Below are positions 1-10,800 of a stretch of 64,000 nt of DNA, in pieces. The notes under the pieces were generated by a model that worked only from the letters and a program-made list of their open reading frames with translations, had not been told where the DNA came from and made no database searches. Position 1 is the first letter of the stretch. Each line of letters starts with the position of its first letter. Made by a program: the position numbers and the translations under genes. This stretch comes from Neobacillus cucumis (GTDB taxonomy: Bacteria; Bacillota; Bacilli; Bacillales; Cytobacillaceae), in contig NZ_JAFBEX010000008.1 of NCBI RefSeq assembly GCF_016908975.1, positions 124,001 through 188,000 of the forward strand, written 5' to 3'.

Positions 1-50
1 TTTGGTACGTTTAATACGCAATTTGTGACTGAAATTTTTTCGCCTTGCAT
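1..50 (-). CDS. icd: isocitrate dehydrogenase, N-terminal 16 codons only
   Basis: The window begins inside this gene. Read on the minus strand from the ATG at 48-50 it gives MQGEKISVTNCVLNVP, which is the usual N-terminus of Bacillus NADP-dependent isocitrate dehydrogenase. An AAGGGAG ribosome binding site lies just upstream. It follows citZ in the same direction, as in the citZ-icd-mdh tricarboxylic acid cycle operon of Bacillus. Only the first residues are visible, so the call rests on this short match and on gene order. Confidence 0.85.
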   Translation of the reverse strand, partial: MQGEKISVTNCVLNVP

Positions 51-116
51 TAGATGATCTCCCTTCTAGTATGTAAAAGTACTTTGTTCGTGATGATTTA
101 TCAAAAAGACTGAATC

Positions 117-146
117 AAAGGTTAGAGAACGAATCCTCTAACCTTT
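117..146 (-). terminator. perfect hairpin between citZ and icd
   Basis: An 11-bp perfect stem (AAAGGTTAGAG / CTCTAACCTTT) with an 8-nt loop lies in the 142-bp gap between citZ and icd. On the minus strand a short T-rich stretch follows only after several bases. It is therefore more likely a partial terminator or an mRNA processing/stabilising hairpin that sets the citZ:icd ratio than a full stop. Confidence 0.55.
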
Positions 147-192
147 ATTAATTCAATACTATTGAATCAATTTTTTGAAAAAAAGTAAAATA

Positions 193-1311
193 TTATCCTC
201 TTTGCTCAATTGGCACATATTTCTGCATGCCAGGGCCGGTATATTCCGCACGAGGACGGATTAAACGGTTATTTTCATACTGTTCTAAGATATGCGCTAA
301 CCACCCTGATACACGGCTAACAGCAAAGATTGGTGTCATTAGATCATGGTCTATTCCTAAACTATGATAAACAGATGCAGAATAGAAATCTACATTTGGC
401 GGTAATTTCTTCTCGCCTGTGACAATGGCTTCAATCTGAACAGACATGTCATACCAATGAGGCTGACCAGTCAATTCAGTTAATTTCTTGGACATTTCTC
501 TTAGATGTTTGGCACGTGGGTCTCCTTTACGGTATACCCTATGGCCAAAGCCCATAATTTTTTCTTTGTTCGCAAGCTTACCGCGAACATATGGATCTAC
601 ATTTTCAAGAGTGCCAATATCAGTTAACATTTTCATTACAGCCTCGTTTGCACCGCCATGAAGAGGACCTTTTAGAGCACCAATAGCAGAGGTTATACCT
701 GAATAAACATCTGATAAAGTTGCTACACATACACGGGCAGTAAAGGTAGAAGCATTCAACTCATGATCAGCATGTAATACTAATGCTTTATTCATCGCTT
801 CTTCCGCGATTGGTGCAGGCTCTTTACCAGTTAACATGTATAAGAAGTTGGCAGCAAAGCTTAAATCCTGTCTTGGTGCAATTGGTTGGAGCCCTTTTCT
901 GACACGGGCGAACGTCGTAACAATAGCAGGCATTTTGGCTTGTAAACGAACTGCTTTTCGATAGTTTGCTTCCTCATCCATTAAATCCGCTTCGTCATCG
1001 TATAAACCTAATAATGAAACGGCTGAACGGAGGGCCGCCATTGGATGAACCTTCTCAATCGGATACATGTTAAAGTGTTGAATCACTTCTGGAGGTAGAG
1101 CAGAGTTTTCAGCTAGCTGAGTTTTTAACTCTGCTAACTCTTCTGCACTTGGCAGTCTCCTGTGCCAAAGTAAATAAATGACTTCTTCAAAACTAGCATT
1201 CACTGCTAAATCATCAATGTCATAACCAACATATGTTAGTGTGTCATCAATAATAGAGCTTATGGACGAAGATGTTGCCACTACCCCTTCAAGACCACGT
1301 GTTACTGTCAT
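193..1311 (-). CDS. citZ: citrate synthase
   Basis: Condenses oxaloacetate and acetyl-CoA to citrate, the entry step of the tricarboxylic acid cycle in the cytosol. The 372-residue protein has the length of the short Gram-positive type-I citrate synthase. Visible motifs are the substrate-binding LHADHELNASTF segment near residue 180, GPLHGGANEAV near 215 and GFGHRVYRKGDPRA near 255, which carry the catalytic histidines; the catalytic aspartate lies in DFYSASVYHSLGI near 310. The ATG at 1311 is preceded by GAGGAGAG. It is upstream of icd in the same direction. A CcpA box at the promoter (1655-1669) predicts glucose repression. Confidence 0.97.
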   Translation of the reverse strand: MTVTRGLEGVVATSSSISSIIDDTLTYVGYDIDDLAVNASFEEVIYLLWHRRLPSAEELAELKTQLAENSALPPEVIQHFNMYPIEKVHPMAALRSAVSLLGLYDDEADLMDEEANYRKAVRLQAKMPAIVTTFARVRKGLQPIAPRQDLSFAANFLYMLTGKEPAPIAEEAMNKALVLHADHELNASTFTARVCVATLSDVYSGITSAIGALKGPLHGGANEAVMKMLTDIGTLENVDPYVRGKLANKEKIMGFGHRVYRKGDPRAKHLREMSKKLTELTGQPHWYDMSVQIEAIVTGEKKLPPNVDFYSASVYHSLGIDHDLMTPIFAVSRVSGWLAHILEQYENNRLIRPRAEYTGPGMQKYVPIEQRG

Positions 1312-1654
1312 AGAAAATCTCTCCTCACATTCTAAATTTCCCCAGCTTTCTTTAAAAACTGTCTGCTGACTGTTACTCCCAAGAAAAAAGCCAGCTCATC
1401 CTTAAATTTATGCCAAATAAGACTGTTATACCCTTCTTTTAGACAAAAATCCTTCATCCAACCGAAAACTGCATCATTTCAATTGAGTTAGAAGCATGAT
1501 ATATGGTGTTTAACTTAGTCTAGTGATTCCTAATATTTGTTCCCTTTAATCGACTGAGCGATTGCTCGGAATGAATCCACAGAAAAACGATCCTTTTGAA
1601 CATTAAAAAATGCTTTACAATTAATTCACCGTTAATATGTGGTTTATGTAAATA

Positions 1655-1669
1655 AGGATACGCTTACAA
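1655..1669 (-). promoter_or_regulatory. cre box (CcpA site) at the citZ transcription start
   Basis: On the minus strand TTGTAAGCGTATCCT matches the cre consensus WTGWAARCGYWWWCW at 14 of 15 positions. It starts about five bases after the -10 box of the predicted citZ promoter, so CcpA bound here would block initiation or elongation. Glucose repression of citZ through CcpA is established in B. subtilis; use of this site is inferred. Confidence 0.65.
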
Positions 1670-1673
1670 GCCT

Positions 1674-1702
1674 ATTATAAACAATTATCAGATTTTTGTG
1701 AA
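1674..1702 (-). promoter_or_regulatory. sigma-A promoter of citZ
   Basis: Minus-strand TTCACA (1697-1702), a 17-bp spacer and TATAAT (1674-1679). Transcription would start near 1667, giving a leader of about 355 nt before the citZ start codon. Apart from the cre box, I see no recognisable riboswitch or terminator in that leader (1312-1667). Confidence 0.6.
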
Positions 1703-1748
1703 CGAAAAGACACTGAAAAAAACAAAAAAATATTATTTTACAAAAAAT

Positions 1749-2210
1749 CTAGCTAAAAAATCCGAATATTTTCATTGCCATATAGGCTATTCCGGCACCA
1801 ATAAGAGGGCCTACTGCAACACCCTTGAAAATGGATACGGACAAAATCGTTCCAAGAACTAAGGCCGTTGTGATTTGTGGATCATCTGCTAGAAGCTTAA
1901 CCCCTCCTTTGGCTAGTAATGCCACAAGCATTCCCGAAATAAGGGCTATCCATGCATACGGTGACTTAAAAGAGGCCGTTAAGTCGCGAAAGCCGATTTC
2001 TCCACTAGCAATAGGAGCCAGCACGGCAATAGTAATTAGTGTTACCCCCCAGTTTATTCCCTTTGATTGAAGGAATGAAAATGATTTGGCTTCCAAACCA
2101 ACCACTTTTAACAAAAGCAAGACCCCAATTGCTATCATAAGAGAACTATTTTTTGCTATAAAACCAATCACGAGTAATAGCAGAAGAAATACTAATGATT
2201 CACTTAGCAT
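1749..2210 (-). CDS. ytwI: DUF441 integral membrane protein YtwI
   Basis: A hydrophobic 153-residue protein with about four to five membrane segments and the DUF441 signature segments KGINWGVTLITIAVLAP, IASGEIGFRDL and GVAVGPLIGAGIAYM. Its function is unknown. In B. subtilis it sits between ytvI and citZ, exactly as here. I chose the ATG at 2210 (MLSESLVFLL) because AAAGGG lies about 11 bases upstream and because it is the usual N-terminus; an ATG 21 bases earlier has no clear ribosome binding site. Confidence 0.85.
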   Translation of the reverse strand: MLSESLVFLLLLLVIGFIAKNSSLMIAIGVLLLLKVVGLEAKSFSFLQSKGINWGVTLITIAVLAPIASGEIGFRDLTASFKSPYAWIALISGMLVALLAKGGVKLLADDPQITTALVLGTILSVSIFKGVAVGPLIGAGIAYMAMKIFGFFS

Positions 2211-2380
2211 AATGCTATCAACCCTTTCCATAATATCGCACCATAGTATTGAAAAATGAAACCTTTCTTGGTGCGGTTCGTAATATTTTTAGAGAATAAA
2301 TTAACTGGAAAATTATGCAGGTTCAATCATAAAATGTTAAACTGATATTACTTATTTTCTTACAAAAGGAGGGCTGTTTT

Positions 2381-3496
2381 TTGGAGCTTAAATATATATA
2401 CCGGACCATCCGTTTTTTACTTGTAGTGGGTGGTGTATTTTTAGCGTTATATTTGTTTTACTTCTTGTCAAAAGTTACCTATCCATTTTTAATTGGTCTT
2501 ATTATTGCCTTTTTGATCAATCCATTGGTGGATTTCCTTGAGAGGAAGGCAAAGATGCCGCGTGTTCTAGCGGTCTTAATCGCGTTAATTGTCATTTTTG
2601 CTATCTGCGCTGGTTTCATTACACTTTTAGTTGCTGAAATCGTTTCTGGCACGGCCTACATAGCTAGAGTAGTTCCAGAGCATCTTGATACACTGATTAA
2701 TTATCTCGAAGATTATTTTACAGCTCAAATTATTCCTTTATACAACCAACTAACAAGTGTATTTAATAAACTTGATGCAGGTCAACAAGGCACGATTATT
2801 GGTAATATACAAAATGTAGGGACAAAAATCGGCACAACCGTAGGGACATTTATCAAAAATCTTTTTGGGAATATCCCTAATATTCTTTCTTGGTTTCCAA
2901 ACGCAGCTACTGTCCTCATTTTCTCTTTGTTAGCAACCTTTTTTATTAGCAAGGATTGGCATCATTTAACGAGGATCGGTGGAAAGATTTTACCAGGTAA
3001 AGCGAAAACGAGCGGTAAAACTGTTTTTCTAGACTTAAAAAAAGCGTTATTCGGTTTTATCAAAGCACAGTTGACCCTTATTTCGATTACAACCGTCATC
3101 ATTTTAATCGGCTTGTTGATTCTTAGAGTAGATTATGCCATTACCATTGCTTTAGCAACTGGGATTGTGGATATCATCCCATACTTAGGAACAGGTGCCG
3201 TGTTTGTACCTTGGATCATTTATGCATCGATAAGTGGAGATACTGGCCTTGCGATTGGTTTAGGTGTTCTTTATATTATTGTCCTTGTTCAGCGGCAAAT
3301 TATGGAGCCAAAAATTCTATCCTCAAGCATCGGCTTGGATCCATTAGCCACCCTTATTGCCTTATTTGTAGGCTTTAAATTAATTGGCTTTTTAGGCTTA
3401 ATTGTCGGACCAGTTACTCTTGTTATTTTTAGCGCGCTTAAGCGAGCGAATGTTTTCCAAGATGTCTGGTTATTTATAAAAGGCAAAGAAGTTTAA
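2381..3496 (+). CDS. ytvI: sporulation integral membrane protein YtvI (AI-2E transporter superfamily)
   Basis: A 371-residue protein with seven to eight membrane segments and the C-terminal AI-2E/PerM-type region (DIIPYLGTGAVFVPW near 265, QRQIMEPKILSSSIGLDP near 310). It belongs to the same superfamily as PerM. In B. subtilis YtvI is tied to sporulation; the transported substrate is unknown. The start is a TTG at 2381, preceded by AAAGGAGGG. It diverges from ytwI and converges with pyk across a shared terminator. The small fxsA/ytzA gene that follows in B. subtilis is missing here. Confidence 0.88.
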   Translation: MELKYIYRTIRFLLVVGGVFLALYLFYFLSKVTYPFLIGLIIAFLINPLVDFLERKAKMPRVLAVLIALIVIFAICAGFITLLVAEIVSGTAYIARVVPEHLDTLINYLEDYFTAQIIPLYNQLTSVFNKLDAGQQGTIIGNIQNVGTKIGTTVGTFIKNLFGNIPNILSWFPNAATVLIFSLLATFFISKDWHHLTRIGGKILPGKAKTSGKTVFLDLKKALFGFIKAQLTLISITTVIILIGLLILRVDYAITIALATGIVDIIPYLGTGAVFVPWIIYASISGDTGLAIGLGVLYIIVLVQRQIMEPKILSSSIGLDPLATLIALFVGFKLIGFLGLIVGPVTLVIFSALKRANVFQDVWLFIKGKEV

Positions 3497-3554
3497 AACT
3501 GGCATGAATCAGCGTTTTAATCACCAAATTAGGTGTCCAACAAACATATTTCAA

Positions 3555-3592
3555 AAAAAACGTCAGCTCCTATTGGATGCTGACGTTTTTTT
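3555..3592. terminator. bidirectional terminator between ytvI and pyk
   Basis: A GC-containing stem (AAACGTCAGC / GCTGACGTTT) flanked by A-tract and T-tract, placed between two convergent genes. It can end transcription from both sides. Confidence 0.85.
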
Positions 3593-3627
3593 ATCAAATT
3601 TCAGTCCTCTTAAACAGATCTTATTGA

Positions 3628-5391
3628 TTAAAGTACACTTGCATGTCCGTTATAGACTATTCCTCGATTAGCATCAACTGTAATTTCTTGACCATCTCTA
3701 AATAGTTCAAGCGCGCGGTCTACGCCAACAATAACTGGAATGCTTAGGTTTAAACCAACTACAGCAGCATGGCTTGTTAAACCACCCTCTTGTGTGATGA
3801 CTGCAGCACATTTTTCAATGGCTGGCATCATGTCACGATCTGTTCCGAATGTGACAAGAATGGAACCTTGCTTTACTTTTTCCAATGCTTCTTTTGCATC
3901 ATGGGCAATTACGACCTTACCAAAGGCGGAACGGCGTCCAATTCCCTGTGCTTTTGTAAGGATATCCCCTACAACATGAATCTTCATTAAGTTTGTTGCT
4001 CCTGATTCTCCAACAGGTACACCTGCAGTAATGACAACTAATTCCCCATGTTTAACAATGCCGCTATTTAAGCTTGTTTCAACAGCTGTATCAAGCATTT
4101 CATCTGTCGTTGTTGAGGTTTTACCAAGCTGTGGATACACACCCCATACTAACTGTAAACGACGGACAATGTGTTCATTTGATGTTACAGCAACAATCGA
4201 TGCTTTCGGACGATATTTAGAAATCATTCTAGCAGTGTGGCCGCTCTCTGTTGGTGTAATAATGGACTTCACTTCAAGATTTAAAGCAGTATGGGCAACC
4301 GATTGACCGATAGCATCTGTTAGGTTGTGCTCAGTGTCCTTGCTACGGCTTGATAGGATTTCCTTATGATCTAAAGCTTGTTCTGCTCTTGAAGCAATAT
4401 TATGCATCGTTTGAACGGCTTCTACAGGGTATTGTCCTGCAGCTGTTTCACCAGATAACATAATGGCATCGGTACCATCAAAAATAGCATTGGCAACGTC
4501 ACTTGCTTCCGCACGTGTTGGTCTAGGGTTGCGCTGCATAGAATCAAGCATTTGAGTAGCTGTAATAACTGGCTTTCCAAGCGCATTACATTTTTTAATT
4601 AACATCTTCTGTACTAGCGGTACTTCTTCAGCAGGAATTTCTACCCCAAGGTCTCCACGGGCAACCATTAGGCCCTCGGAAATTTCAAGGATTTCGTCGA
4701 TATTATCTACGCCTTCTTGATTCTCGATTTTCGGGATAATTTGGATATGTGCTGCGTTATTTTTTTCTAAAAGCTGACGGATTTCTAATACATCTTTTGC
4801 TCTACGAACAAATGATGCTGCGATAAAATCAATACCTTGTTCGATTCCAAATAGAATATCGTTAGTATCCTTGTCTGTAATACCTGGTAAATTAACGGAT
4901 ACACCTGGAACGTTTACACCTTTTTTATTCTTCAAAGTACCACTATTTAAAATTTTTGTATGAATTTCCTTTTCAGACTGGTTAATTTCGATAACTTCTA
5001 AACCGATTAATCCATCATCCAAAAGAATCTTAGAGCCTACATGAACATCTTCAATTAAACCTGGGTATGTAACAGAAAATTTCTCAGTTGTTCCTTCGAC
5101 TTCTGTCATAGATACGATGATATTGTTACCAGCAACAAGTTCAATTGCGCCGTTTTGCATGTTATTCGTACGAATTTCAGGGCCCTTAGTATCGAGCAGG
5201 ATGGCTACAGTCTTTCCAGTTTGCGAAGCCGCTTCCCTGATATTTTTAATTCGTGCACCATGTTCTTCAAAGTCTCCATGTGAAAAGTTTAATCGGGCTA
5301 CATTCATTCCAGAATTAATCAATTGTGTTAATTTTTCTACTGATTCACTTGCAGGTCCAATCGTACAAACGATTTTTGTTTTACGTAGCAT
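3628..5391 (-). CDS. pyk: pyruvate kinase with C-terminal phosphohistidine domain
   Basis: Converts phosphoenolpyruvate and ADP to pyruvate and ATP, the last step of glycolysis. The 587-residue chain starts with [15 protein letters not shown] and shows [35 protein letters not shown] and [11 protein letters not shown], with the substrate loop TATQMLDSM. After the regulatory C domain there is an extra PEP-utiliser-type mobile domain of about 100 residues containing [14 protein letters not shown] near 545. That extension is normal for Bacillus and Geobacillus enzymes. The ATG is preceded by AGGAGG. It lies 43 bp after pfkA and is probably co-transcribed with it. Confidence 0.97.
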   Translation of the reverse strand: MLRKTKIVCTIGPASESVEKLTQLINSGMNVARLNFSHGDFEEHGARIKNIREAASQTGKTVAILLDTKGPEIRTNNMQNGAIELVAGNNIIVSMTEVEGTTEKFSVTYPGLIEDVHVGSKILLDDGLIGLEVIEINQSEKEIHTKILNSGTLKNKKGVNVPGVSVNLPGITDKDTNDILFGIEQGIDFIAASFVRRAKDVLEIRQLLEKNNAAHIQIIPKIENQEGVDNIDEILEISEGLMVARGDLGVEIPAEEVPLVQKMLIKKCNALGKPVITATQMLDSMQRNPRPTRAEASDVANAIFDGTDAIMLSGETAAGQYPVEAVQTMHNIASRAEQALDHKEILSSRSKDTEHNLTDAIGQSVAHTALNLEVKSIITPTESGHTARMISKYRPKASIVAVTSNEHIVRRLQLVWGVYPQLGKTSTTTDEMLDTAVETSLNSGIVKHGELVVITAGVPVGESGATNLMKIHVVGDILTKAQGIGRRSAFGKVVIAHDAKEALEKVKQGSILVTFGTDRDMMPAIEKCAAVITQEGGLTSHAAVVGLNLSIPVIVGVDRALELFRDGQEITVDANRGIVYNGHASVL

Positions 5392-5434
5392 GCTATTTTT
5401 CCTCCTATATTTTGAAAAGAGAGACTTCTAGTTC

Positions 5435-6415
<981 letters not shown>

Positions 6416-6568
6416 TTAAAAGAGTATGTACATTGTCCATCTGTCTGTTATTCTAATACTTTTTTTATTATTGACATAAAACCTTTGAATATTTATAAAA
6501 TAACATGAAGAAATCACGTTAACAACCGATTGATATTAGTATTAAAAATAGACGGAATAGTTAGTAAA

Positions 6569-6583
6569 CTGAAAGCGTTTTAT
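6569..6583. promoter_or_regulatory. possible cre box upstream of pfkA
   Basis: CTGAAAGCGTTTTAT fits the cre consensus at 13 of 15 positions, including the central AAAGCGT core. It lies about 180 bp upstream of the pfkA start and about 60 bp beyond the accA terminator. Whether CcpA acts on pfkA-pyk here is not shown. Confidence 0.4.
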
Positions 6584-6645
6584 CTAAGGATGTACACGCT
6601 ATCATTAGCGGTTTTCGAAATTTTTCGTGAAGGTTTTGTGAACTC

Positions 6646-6677
6646 GCAAAAATAAAAACGTGCCCTTTAAGAGCACA
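6646..6677 (-). terminator. terminator after accA
   Basis: Minus-strand stem GTGCTC..GGCAC with loop TTAAAG, followed by CGTTTTTATTTTTG. It begins just past the accA stop codon. Confidence 0.7.
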
Positions 6678-6682
6678 TTTTT

Positions 6683-7660
6683 TTAATTGACACTAATGTA
6701 ATCTTTCACATTAGAGAACTCACCAATGGTTCTGAAGCGGTCATAACGATCGGCAATTAATTCATCTTCAGATAGTGTTAGTAAGTCCGCAAGAGATGAT
6801 TTTAGTACTTTTTCAATTTCTTCTGCTTGTTTCTTTACATCCTTTTGAGCTCCACCTTTAATCTCTGGAATAATATCATCTATAATTCCAAGATCTTTTA
6901 AATCAGGTGCTGTTATTCTCATGGTTTCAGCTGCATTTTTAGCAAGAGACGCATCTTTCCATAAAATAGCGGCTGCTCCTTCAGGAGAAATAACAGAGTA
7001 GGTTGAGTTTTCGAGCATATAGATACGATTACCGACACCAAGTGCCAGCGCTCCACCACTTCCACCTTCACCAATTACGATGCAAATTACAGGGACTCTT
7101 AAACCAGCCATTTCAAATAGATTTCGAGCGATTGCTTCACTCTGACCGCGCTCTTCAGCCGCTTTCCCTGGATATGCCCCTTTTGTATCAATAAAACAAA
7201 TGATAGGGCGCTTAAATTTATCAGCCTGTTTCATTAATCGCAATGCTTTTCTATACCCTTCAGGGTGTGGCATCCCAAAGTTTCTGCGAATATTTTCCTT
7301 CGTATCTTTCCCGCGTTGATGACCTATGACCGTAACAGGCAGTCCTTTAAATTTGGCAACACCGCCAACAATTGCTTCATCATCCGCAAAAGTCCGGTCA
7401 CCATGGCATTCAAAAAAGCCATCAAAGAGAAAGGAAATATAATCAAGTGTTGTTGGTCTGCTAGCGAGACGCGCTATTTGGACCCGGTCCCATGGTTTGA
7501 TATTTTCATATATGTCATGCTCCAAATTTTCTAACCGAGCCTCTAACTTTTTTATTTCTGTGCTTAGATCAACATCCGCTGTTTTAGTGAACTCTTTCAA
7601 CTCAGTGATTTTATTTCTTAACTCCACAATCGGACGTTCGAATTCTAATTCTCCTGCCAT
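6683..7660 (-). CDS. accA: acetyl-CoA carboxylase carboxyltransferase subunit alpha
   Basis: Together with AccD it moves the carboxyl group from carboxybiotin to acetyl-CoA, giving malonyl-CoA for fatty acid synthesis. The 325-residue chain has the AccA N-terminal helical region, then [17 protein letters not shown] near 118, [17 protein letters not shown] near 163 and the oxyanion-forming [15 protein letters not shown] near 198. The start at 7660 is inside the end of accD (16-bp overlap) and has GGAGG about nine bases upstream within accD. Subunits needed in equal amounts are therefore translationally coupled. Confidence 0.97.
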   Translation of the reverse strand: MAGELEFERPIVELRNKITELKEFTKTADVDLSTEIKKLEARLENLEHDIYENIKPWDRVQIARLASRPTTLDYISFLFDGFFECHGDRTFADDEAIVGGVAKFKGLPVTVIGHQRGKDTKENIRRNFGMPHPEGYRKALRLMKQADKFKRPIICFIDTKGAYPGKAAEERGQSEAIARNLFEMAGLRVPVICIVIGEGGSGGALALGVGNRIYMLENSTYSVISPEGAAAILWKDASLAKNAAETMRITAPDLKDLGIIDDIIPEIKGGAQKDVKKQAEEIEKVLKSSLADLLTLSEDELIADRYDRFRTIGEFSNVKDYISVN

Positions 7661-8532
7661 TCGAGTTCGCCTCCTGGTTGATGAATTTCTAATAGGTTTG
7701 TTATTTGATCAACTAGATCCGTTCGAGTAATAATGGCATCAAGCTGTCCATGCTTTAAAAGAAATTCAGCCGTTTGGAAATCCTCTGGCAATTCTTCCCT
7801 AATCGATTGTTCAATGACTCTTCGTCCAGCAAAGGCGATTAATGCTCCAGGTTCGGCAAAATTATAATCACCTAGTGAAGCAAAGCTTGCAGATACTCCA
7901 CCTGTTGTTGGGTGAGTCATAATGGAAATAATCAGACCGCCATTATGACTAAATCTTTTTAAAGCTACGCTTGTTTTAGCCATTTGCATTAAACTCAAAG
8001 CGCCTTCTTGCATTCTCGCGCCGCCTGAAGCTGTAAAAATAACGAAGGGAATCGACAGTTCGTCCGCTTTTTCAATTGCCCGGGTTATTTTTTCACCAAC
8101 AACAGAACCCATACTTCCCATTCGGAAAGAGGCATCCATTATGGCCACAACAATCTTATGACCGTTTATGGATCCCATTCCGGTTACAACCGCTTCATTT
8201 ATTTTGCTTTTTTGACGGTCTTTTTCTAGCTTTTCCAAATAGTCCGGGAAATTTAACGGATTCACCGAGACCATTTCTTCATTTAATTCAACAAAACTGC
8301 CTTCATCAATAAAACTATCGATTCGTTCTTGTGCAGTCATTTGAAAATGAAATCCGCAGCTTAAACAAACCTTTGAATTTTTTAATAACTCTTTGGTATA
8401 CATGATTTTCTTACATGATGGACATTTAGTCATAATTCCTTCTGGAACGTCATTCTTAACCGTTTCTTTGGGAATTGTTGCATATTTTTTCTTTTTTGGT
8501 TGATTCTTTGTAAAAAGATCTTTAAGAGCCAA
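7645..8532 (-). CDS. accD: acetyl-CoA carboxylase carboxyltransferase subunit beta
   Basis: Beta half of the carboxyltransferase. The N-terminus carries the four-cysteine zinc ribbon CPSCKKIMY...CLSCGFHF (residues about 38-62), followed by the crotonase-like fold with [19 protein letters not shown] near 165 and [17 protein letters not shown] near 205. The start is a TTG at 8532 preceded by GGGAGG. A GntR-type palindrome (8643-8655) overlaps the -35 of a likely promoter upstream, so accDA may be controlled by the regulator encoded next door. Confidence 0.97.
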   Translation of the reverse strand: MALKDLFTKNQPKKKKYATIPKETVKNDVPEGIMTKCPSCKKIMYTKELLKNSKVCLSCGFHFQMTAQERIDSFIDEGSFVELNEEMVSVNPLNFPDYLEKLEKDRQKSKINEAVVTGMGSINGHKIVVAIMDASFRMGSMGSVVGEKITRAIEKADELSIPFVIFTASGGARMQEGALSLMQMAKTSVALKRFSHNGGLIISIMTHPTTGGVSASFASLGDYNFAEPGALIAFAGRRVIEQSIREELPEDFQTAEFLLKHGQLDAIITRTDLVDQITNLLEIHQPGGELEWQEN

Positions 8533-8620
8533 ATTAAAACCTCCCTTGTGTAACGCGACCTGTCATTGGCGAGATTCTCCAATTCTTGCTATTATAGAAG
8601 TCTTTCTATCCTGCCCTCAC

Positions 8621-8655
8621 TTCATACCTATTAACTTCTTCCGTGGTCAAACCAC
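8621..8655 (-). promoter_or_regulatory. accDA promoter with GntR-type palindrome GTGGTCAAACCAC
   Basis: The perfect palindrome GTGGT-CAA-ACCAC (8643-8655) has the TGGTNNNACCA form used by FadR/PdhR/LldR-type GntR proteins. On the minus strand it straddles TTGACC (8645-8650), which with TATGAA (8621-8626) at 18 bp makes a plausible -35/-10 pair about 90 bp upstream of accD. A second copy of the palindrome is at 10801-10813. Confidence 0.6.
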
Positions 8656-8730
8656 ATTTAGAATAAAAAATAGCTTTTTAATCAGGGCTTGTATAACTTT
8701 CACTATAAAATATAATAAGTTTAAATTCTG

Positions 8731-9357
8731 TTAGTATTTGTCGGTTAAGTTTGACAAATTCCGAAGTTTTTTATACGCATATAGTGTTTTTTCAAGATTC
8801 TTTTCGGTTAAGCCTTTTAGCAATTCCAGATAATCCTCACGGCTATATAATGGTTGAGTTTCCTCAAGTGATTGATAATACTCTTTTAAAATAGACCATA
8901 ACCGCTGGAACAAATGATTATCTGACAGGTCAATAATTCTTTGAAAAAATTCATCATCAGAGAAATGTTCTGTTCTCTCAACCCAATCACCTAGACTGTT
9001 GGTTGCCTCATTATTTGCCTTTTGGAATGCTAAACGCAAGCAATCCATTTCGATAAAGCTTTTTGTTTCGAACACATCACGTTTTGCTTTTTGATCCTGC
9101 AAAATAAATGTGCTAAGGAGCTGGACAAGCTGATGACCGCGAAAATCCCTAATATACGTTCCCTCGCCTCTTCTTGTCTCAATTAGCCCCAGTAACTCTA
9201 ATGCTCTTAGGGCTTCCCGAACGGAAGAGCGCCCGAAATTCAGGCGCTCCGACAATTCACGTTCAGATGGGATTTTATCCCCAGTTTTAAGACCATCAAC
9301 GGTAATCATTTCTCTTAGTTGCTTCACAATCTCTAAATAAACCTTGGTATTCGTCAC
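8731..9357 (-). CDS. FadR-subfamily GntR transcriptional regulator
   Basis: A 208-residue one-domain-plus-FCD regulator. The N-terminal winged helix is clear (IPSERELSERLNFGRSSVREALRALELLGLI, residues about 28-58, read in two pieces), followed by RRGEGTYIRDF and an all-helical effector domain. It starts with GTG at 9357, seven bases after the malic enzyme stop, and is probably the second gene of that operon. Two matching palindromes, one at its own operon promoter (10801-10813) and one before accD (8643-8655), are its most likely targets. The effector is unknown; a metabolite such as malate or an acyl-CoA would fit the targets. Confidence 0.85.
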   Translation of the reverse strand: MTNTKVYLEIVKQLREMITVDGLKTGDKIPSERELSERLNFGRSSVREALRALELLGLIETRRGEGTYIRDFRGHQLVQLLSTFILQDQKAKRDVFETKSFIEMDCLRLAFQKANNEATNSLGDWVERTEHFSDDEFFQRIIDLSDNHLFQRLWSILKEYYQSLEETQPLYSREDYLELLKGLTEKNLEKTLYAYKKLRNLSNLTDKY

Positions 9358-9364
9358 TTACGAA

Positions 9365-10603
9365 TCACTCACTTTTACCAATGATCGCAAGCCTTCCAGT
9401 TCTTTCCTTCACGTCTTCAGGATCGACCTTTATACGGGCTACACCCGTTTCCATTGCGGCCTTGGCCACTGCAGCAGCAACATTTGGAGCCACTCGGGGA
9501 TCAAACGGTGCTGGGATGACATAATCTTCATGCAGTTCATCTTCACTAATTAAGCTTGCAATAGCTTCTACTGCTGCAATTTTCATTTTTTCATTAATAT
9601 GGGTTGCCCGAACATCAAGCGCGCCACGGAAAATCCCTGGAAATGCGAGAACATTGTTTACCTGATTCGGAAAGTCCGAGCGGCCTGTTCCCACGACTTT
9701 TGCTCCTGCTGCTTTGGCTTCTTCCGGCATAATCTCAGGATCAGGATTTGCCATAGCAAAAATAATCGAATTTGGGTTCATGGAAGCAACCATTTCTTTG
9801 GTCAGTGCACCTGCAACCGATACTCCAATAAAAACATCGGCACCTTTTATAACATCGGCAAGACTGCCTTGTAAATTTTCACGGTTCGTGTATTTCGCTA
9901 CTTCGGCTTTGACCGTATTCATCCCTTGCGGACGGCCTTCATAGATAGCACCTTTTGTATCACACATAATAATGTCTCTAACGCCGTAGTGATATAATAG
10001 CTTAATAATGGCAATTCCAGCAGCGCCTGCTCCATTTGCCACAACTTTTATTTCAGTCATTTTCTTTCCAATAATTTTAAGGGCATTGACAAGTCCTGCT
10101 ACGGTAACAATCGCGGTACCATGCTGGTCATCATGAAAAATCGGAATATTGGCTTCTCTTTTTAATCTTTCCTCAATGACAAAACAATTGGGAGCGGCGA
10201 TATCTTCGAGATTTACTCCTCCAAAGGTTGGCTCCAATAATTTAACAGTTTCTACGATTTTGTCAACATCTGTGGTGTTTAAACAGATTGGAAAAGCATC
10301 AACACCTGCAAAGCTTTTGAAAAGAACCGCTTTTCCTTCCATAACAGGGAGAGCGGCCTCAGGACCGATATTACCAAGTCCTAAAACAGCTGTGCCATCG
10401 GAAACAACGGCAACCATATTACCTTTCATGGTGTAATCATATACTGTTTCAGGTTTTTCATAAATATCTTTACATGGCTCCGCAACACCTGGCGAATAGG
10501 CTAAGCTTAAATCGTGTGCATTTCGAACTGGAACCTTTGATTTTGACTCTAATTTCCCCTTATGAATGCGATGCATATGCAATGCTTCTTCACGTAGTGT
10601 CAA
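9365..10603 (-). CDS. ytsJ: NADP-type malic enzyme (malate to pyruvate)
   Basis: Oxidatively decarboxylates malate to pyruvate with reduction of NAD(P). The 412 residues begin TLREEALHMHRIHKGKLE and show the malic enzyme motifs LAYSPGVAEPC near 31, FHDDQHGTAIVTVAGL near 155 and the dinucleotide fold VANGAGAAGIAIIKLL near 187. YtsJ of B. subtilis is the main NADPH-forming malic enzyme and occupies the same place before accDA. The start is a TTG preceded by GGGGTG. A paralogue with the same layout is at 45141-46364. Confidence 0.95.
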   Translation of the reverse strand: MTLREEALHMHRIHKGKLESKSKVPVRNAHDLSLAYSPGVAEPCKDIYEKPETVYDYTMKGNMVAVVSDGTAVLGLGNIGPEAALPVMEGKAVLFKSFAGVDAFPICLNTTDVDKIVETVKLLEPTFGGVNLEDIAAPNCFVIEERLKREANIPIFHDDQHGTAIVTVAGLVNALKIIGKKMTEIKVVANGAGAAGIAIIKLLYHYGVRDIIMCDTKGAIYEGRPQGMNTVKAEVAKYTNRENLQGSLADVIKGADVFIGVSVAGALTKEMVASMNPNSIIFAMANPDPEIMPEEAKAAGAKVVGTGRSDFPNQVNNVLAFPGIFRGALDVRATHINEKMKIAAVEAIASLISEDELHEDYVIPAPFDPRVAPNVAAAVAKAAMETGVARIKVDPEDVKERTGRLAIIGKSE

Positions 10604-10621
10604 GAAATGTCACCCCTAATT

Positions 10622-10752
10622 TAGAAAGGCGGAAGCGCCTTGCCCAGGGGCGACAAGCATAAGACAAGCCGGCGGGAAGGTTGCTCTTTAACCTTTTCGA
10701 CGGATTGGCTTAGACCCAAGAGCCCCTAGGCGCTGGAGCTAGACAGCTTTCT
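10622..10752. repeat. Bacillus intergenic repeat, family A, copy 1
   Basis: A GC-rich element between ytsJ and dnaE that starts GGCGGAAGCGCCTTG and ends GGCGCTGGAGCTAGAC, with an internal GGTTGCTCTTTAACCTTT hairpin region. The ends can pair. Diverged copies are at 35768-36015 and, as a fragment, at 39192-39214. Such GGAGCTAGAC-ending elements are common between genes in Bacillaceae. It is non-coding. Confidence 0.8.
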
Positions 10753-10800
10753 AAGTAATTTAATAAATTTATATAATTTATTCTAAAAGCAGCATTTTTA